This document shows positions 7,372 to 7,946 of a stretch of DNA of 7,946 bases, one piece after another. The notes under the pieces are model-generated. The model was not told the origin of the DNA. It searched no databases and was given only the letters and a program-made list of their open reading frames with translations. The translations under genes and the position numbers were made by a program. The number at the start of each line of letters is the position of its first letter. Within the stretch, counting starts at the first letter, position 1. This stretch comes from Bacteroidales bacterium 45-6. GTDB lineage: Bacteria > Bacteroidota > Bacteroidia > Bacteroidales > Dysgonomonadaceae. The stretch lies in NCBI GenBank assembly GCA_001897035.1, contig MKRS01000461.1:1-7946 (forward strand). Direction: 5' to 3'.

Positions 7372-7946
7372 CTACAAAGAAGACACCAGCTGCCTTAGCT
7401 TGGTTTCCCCCATTTTCAAGTTGTATTCAAAATTGAGAAGCCGCGTACAAGACTGCACATAGTTTTCCTGAGCTTGGTGCACTTCAAGGGAAGTGGTCTG
7501 TCCCAGCTTGAGGCGTTGCAGGCTGATTTCCATGTTTTCTTTGGCCAAGAGATTGTTGTCTTTCTCTATTTGGAGCAATTGTTGCTGGTTTTCAAAATCG
7601 GTGTAGGCATTTTCCAGCTCGATGGTCAATTGCAACTGCGTGTTTTCGAGGTTATATTGTGCCGATAGCAGCTCCACTTTTGCGGCTGCGATTTTCCGTT
7701 TCGTTTCGCCGCCATTGTAAAGGGGAATCGAAAGCGTCCCACCTATTTGCGGGCCAAACGATTGGTTTCGGAGTGTTGCCCCTTCCGAATTGTTGGTTTG
7801 CGACAAATAATACCCGCCTTGCAGGTTGAACGTCGGAGAATATCCTTTCTGCGTCTCCTTGACAATCAATTTTGCCACATCTATTTGCTTTTTCAGCGAC
7901 AGGATGCTGGCATTCGACGACCCTAATTTCAGGAGCAATTCGTTTT
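7372..7946 (-). CDS. TolC-family outer-membrane efflux protein, C-terminal part (partial)
   Basis: On the minus strand the frame is open from the right edge to a TAG at 7372-7374, giving about 191 C-terminal residues of a protein that would normally be some 400-480 long. The only in-window start candidate (a TTG at 7938) is internal. What is seen: a long helix ('KKQIDVAKLIVKETQKGYSP'), a strand pair ('FNLQGGYYLS', 'GPQIGGTLSIPLYNGGETKR') carrying the typical 'lsiPLynGG' turn, then long Gln/Glu/Leu-rich helices and 'LKLGQTTSLEVHQAQENYVQ', which matches the 'y..G..s.levl.Aq..l..a' stretch of outer-membrane efflux (OEP, PF02321) repeats. The helices are those of the periplasmic coiled-coil barrel; the strands belong to the outer-membrane barrel. 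Partners would be an inner-membrane pump (RND or MacB type) and an adaptor, probably encoded further along the same strand outside the window. Its stop faces the stop of the GH130-like gene with 22 bases between, so the two are convergent and probably functionally separate. Confidence 0.93.
   Translation of the reverse strand, partial: NELLLKLGSSNASILSLKKQIDVAKLIVKETQKGYSPTFNLQGGYYLSQTNNSEGATLRNQSFGPQIGGTLSIPLYNGGETKRKIAAAKVELLSAQYNLENTQLQLTIELENAYTDFENQQQLLQIEKDNNLLAKENMEISLQRLKLGQTTSLEVHQAQENYVQSCTRLLNFEYNLKMGETKLRQLVSSL

Noticed and set aside
7936..7938. TTG start for the efflux protein
   Set aside because: The frame continues open to the window edge, and the family needs a further half of the protein upstream; this is an internal codon.

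Overview
The window looks like part of a carbohydrate-utilisation cluster (a polysaccharide utilisation locus, or its edge) from a member of the Bacteroidota. The grounds are: a type IX secretion system (T9SS) C-terminal sorting domain on the first complete enzyme; A-rich leaders without a clear Shine-Dalgarno sequence before the genes; DUF5018-like, GH2 (Ig-like/DUF4982) and GH130-like proteins of the kinds that phylum uses; and GC content near half by eye. The combination of T9SS and moderate GC would fit Dysgonomonadaceae, Paludibacteraceae or a similar group, but the genus cannot be fixed from this stretch.

Layout. (1) Positions 1-289, plus strand: the C-terminal end of a surface or periplasmic beta-sandwich protein resembling DUF5018 lipoproteins. 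(2) 304-3441, plus: a 1045-residue secreted enzyme with a signal peptide, two concanavalin/LamG-like domains, a GH30-type catalytic domain and a T9SS sorting domain. (3) 3517-6015, plus: an 832-residue exported GH2 enzyme, probably an exo-beta-galactosidase. These three lie 14 and 75 bases apart and read as one operon. (4) 6016-6179: a gene-free gap holding a strong two-part hairpin followed by T runs, probably the operon's terminator. (5) 6180-7349, plus: a GH130-like five-bladed beta-propeller protein with an N-terminal membrane segment. It has apparent substitutions at positions that I remember as acidic in relatives. (6) 7372-7946, minus: the C-terminal 191 residues or so of a TolC-type outer-membrane efflux protein, convergent with the GH130-like gene and probably unrelated to glycan breakdown.

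Working model (inference): the GH30 enzyme is displayed on or released from the cell surface by T9SS. There it cuts a beta-linked polysaccharide, plausibly a galactan side chain such as those of arabinogalactan. The partial upstream protein may help bind glycan. The GH2 enzyme, which has a Sec signal but no T9SS domain, then trims imported oligosaccharides in the periplasm. The GH130-like protein may act on a further linkage, or may bind sugar without cleaving it. No RNA gene, CRISPR array, insertion sequence or integrase was seen. Most of the window is ordinary. The points most worth checking are the substituted GH130-like protein, the hairpin at 6095-6154 and the double-LamG GH30 architecture.
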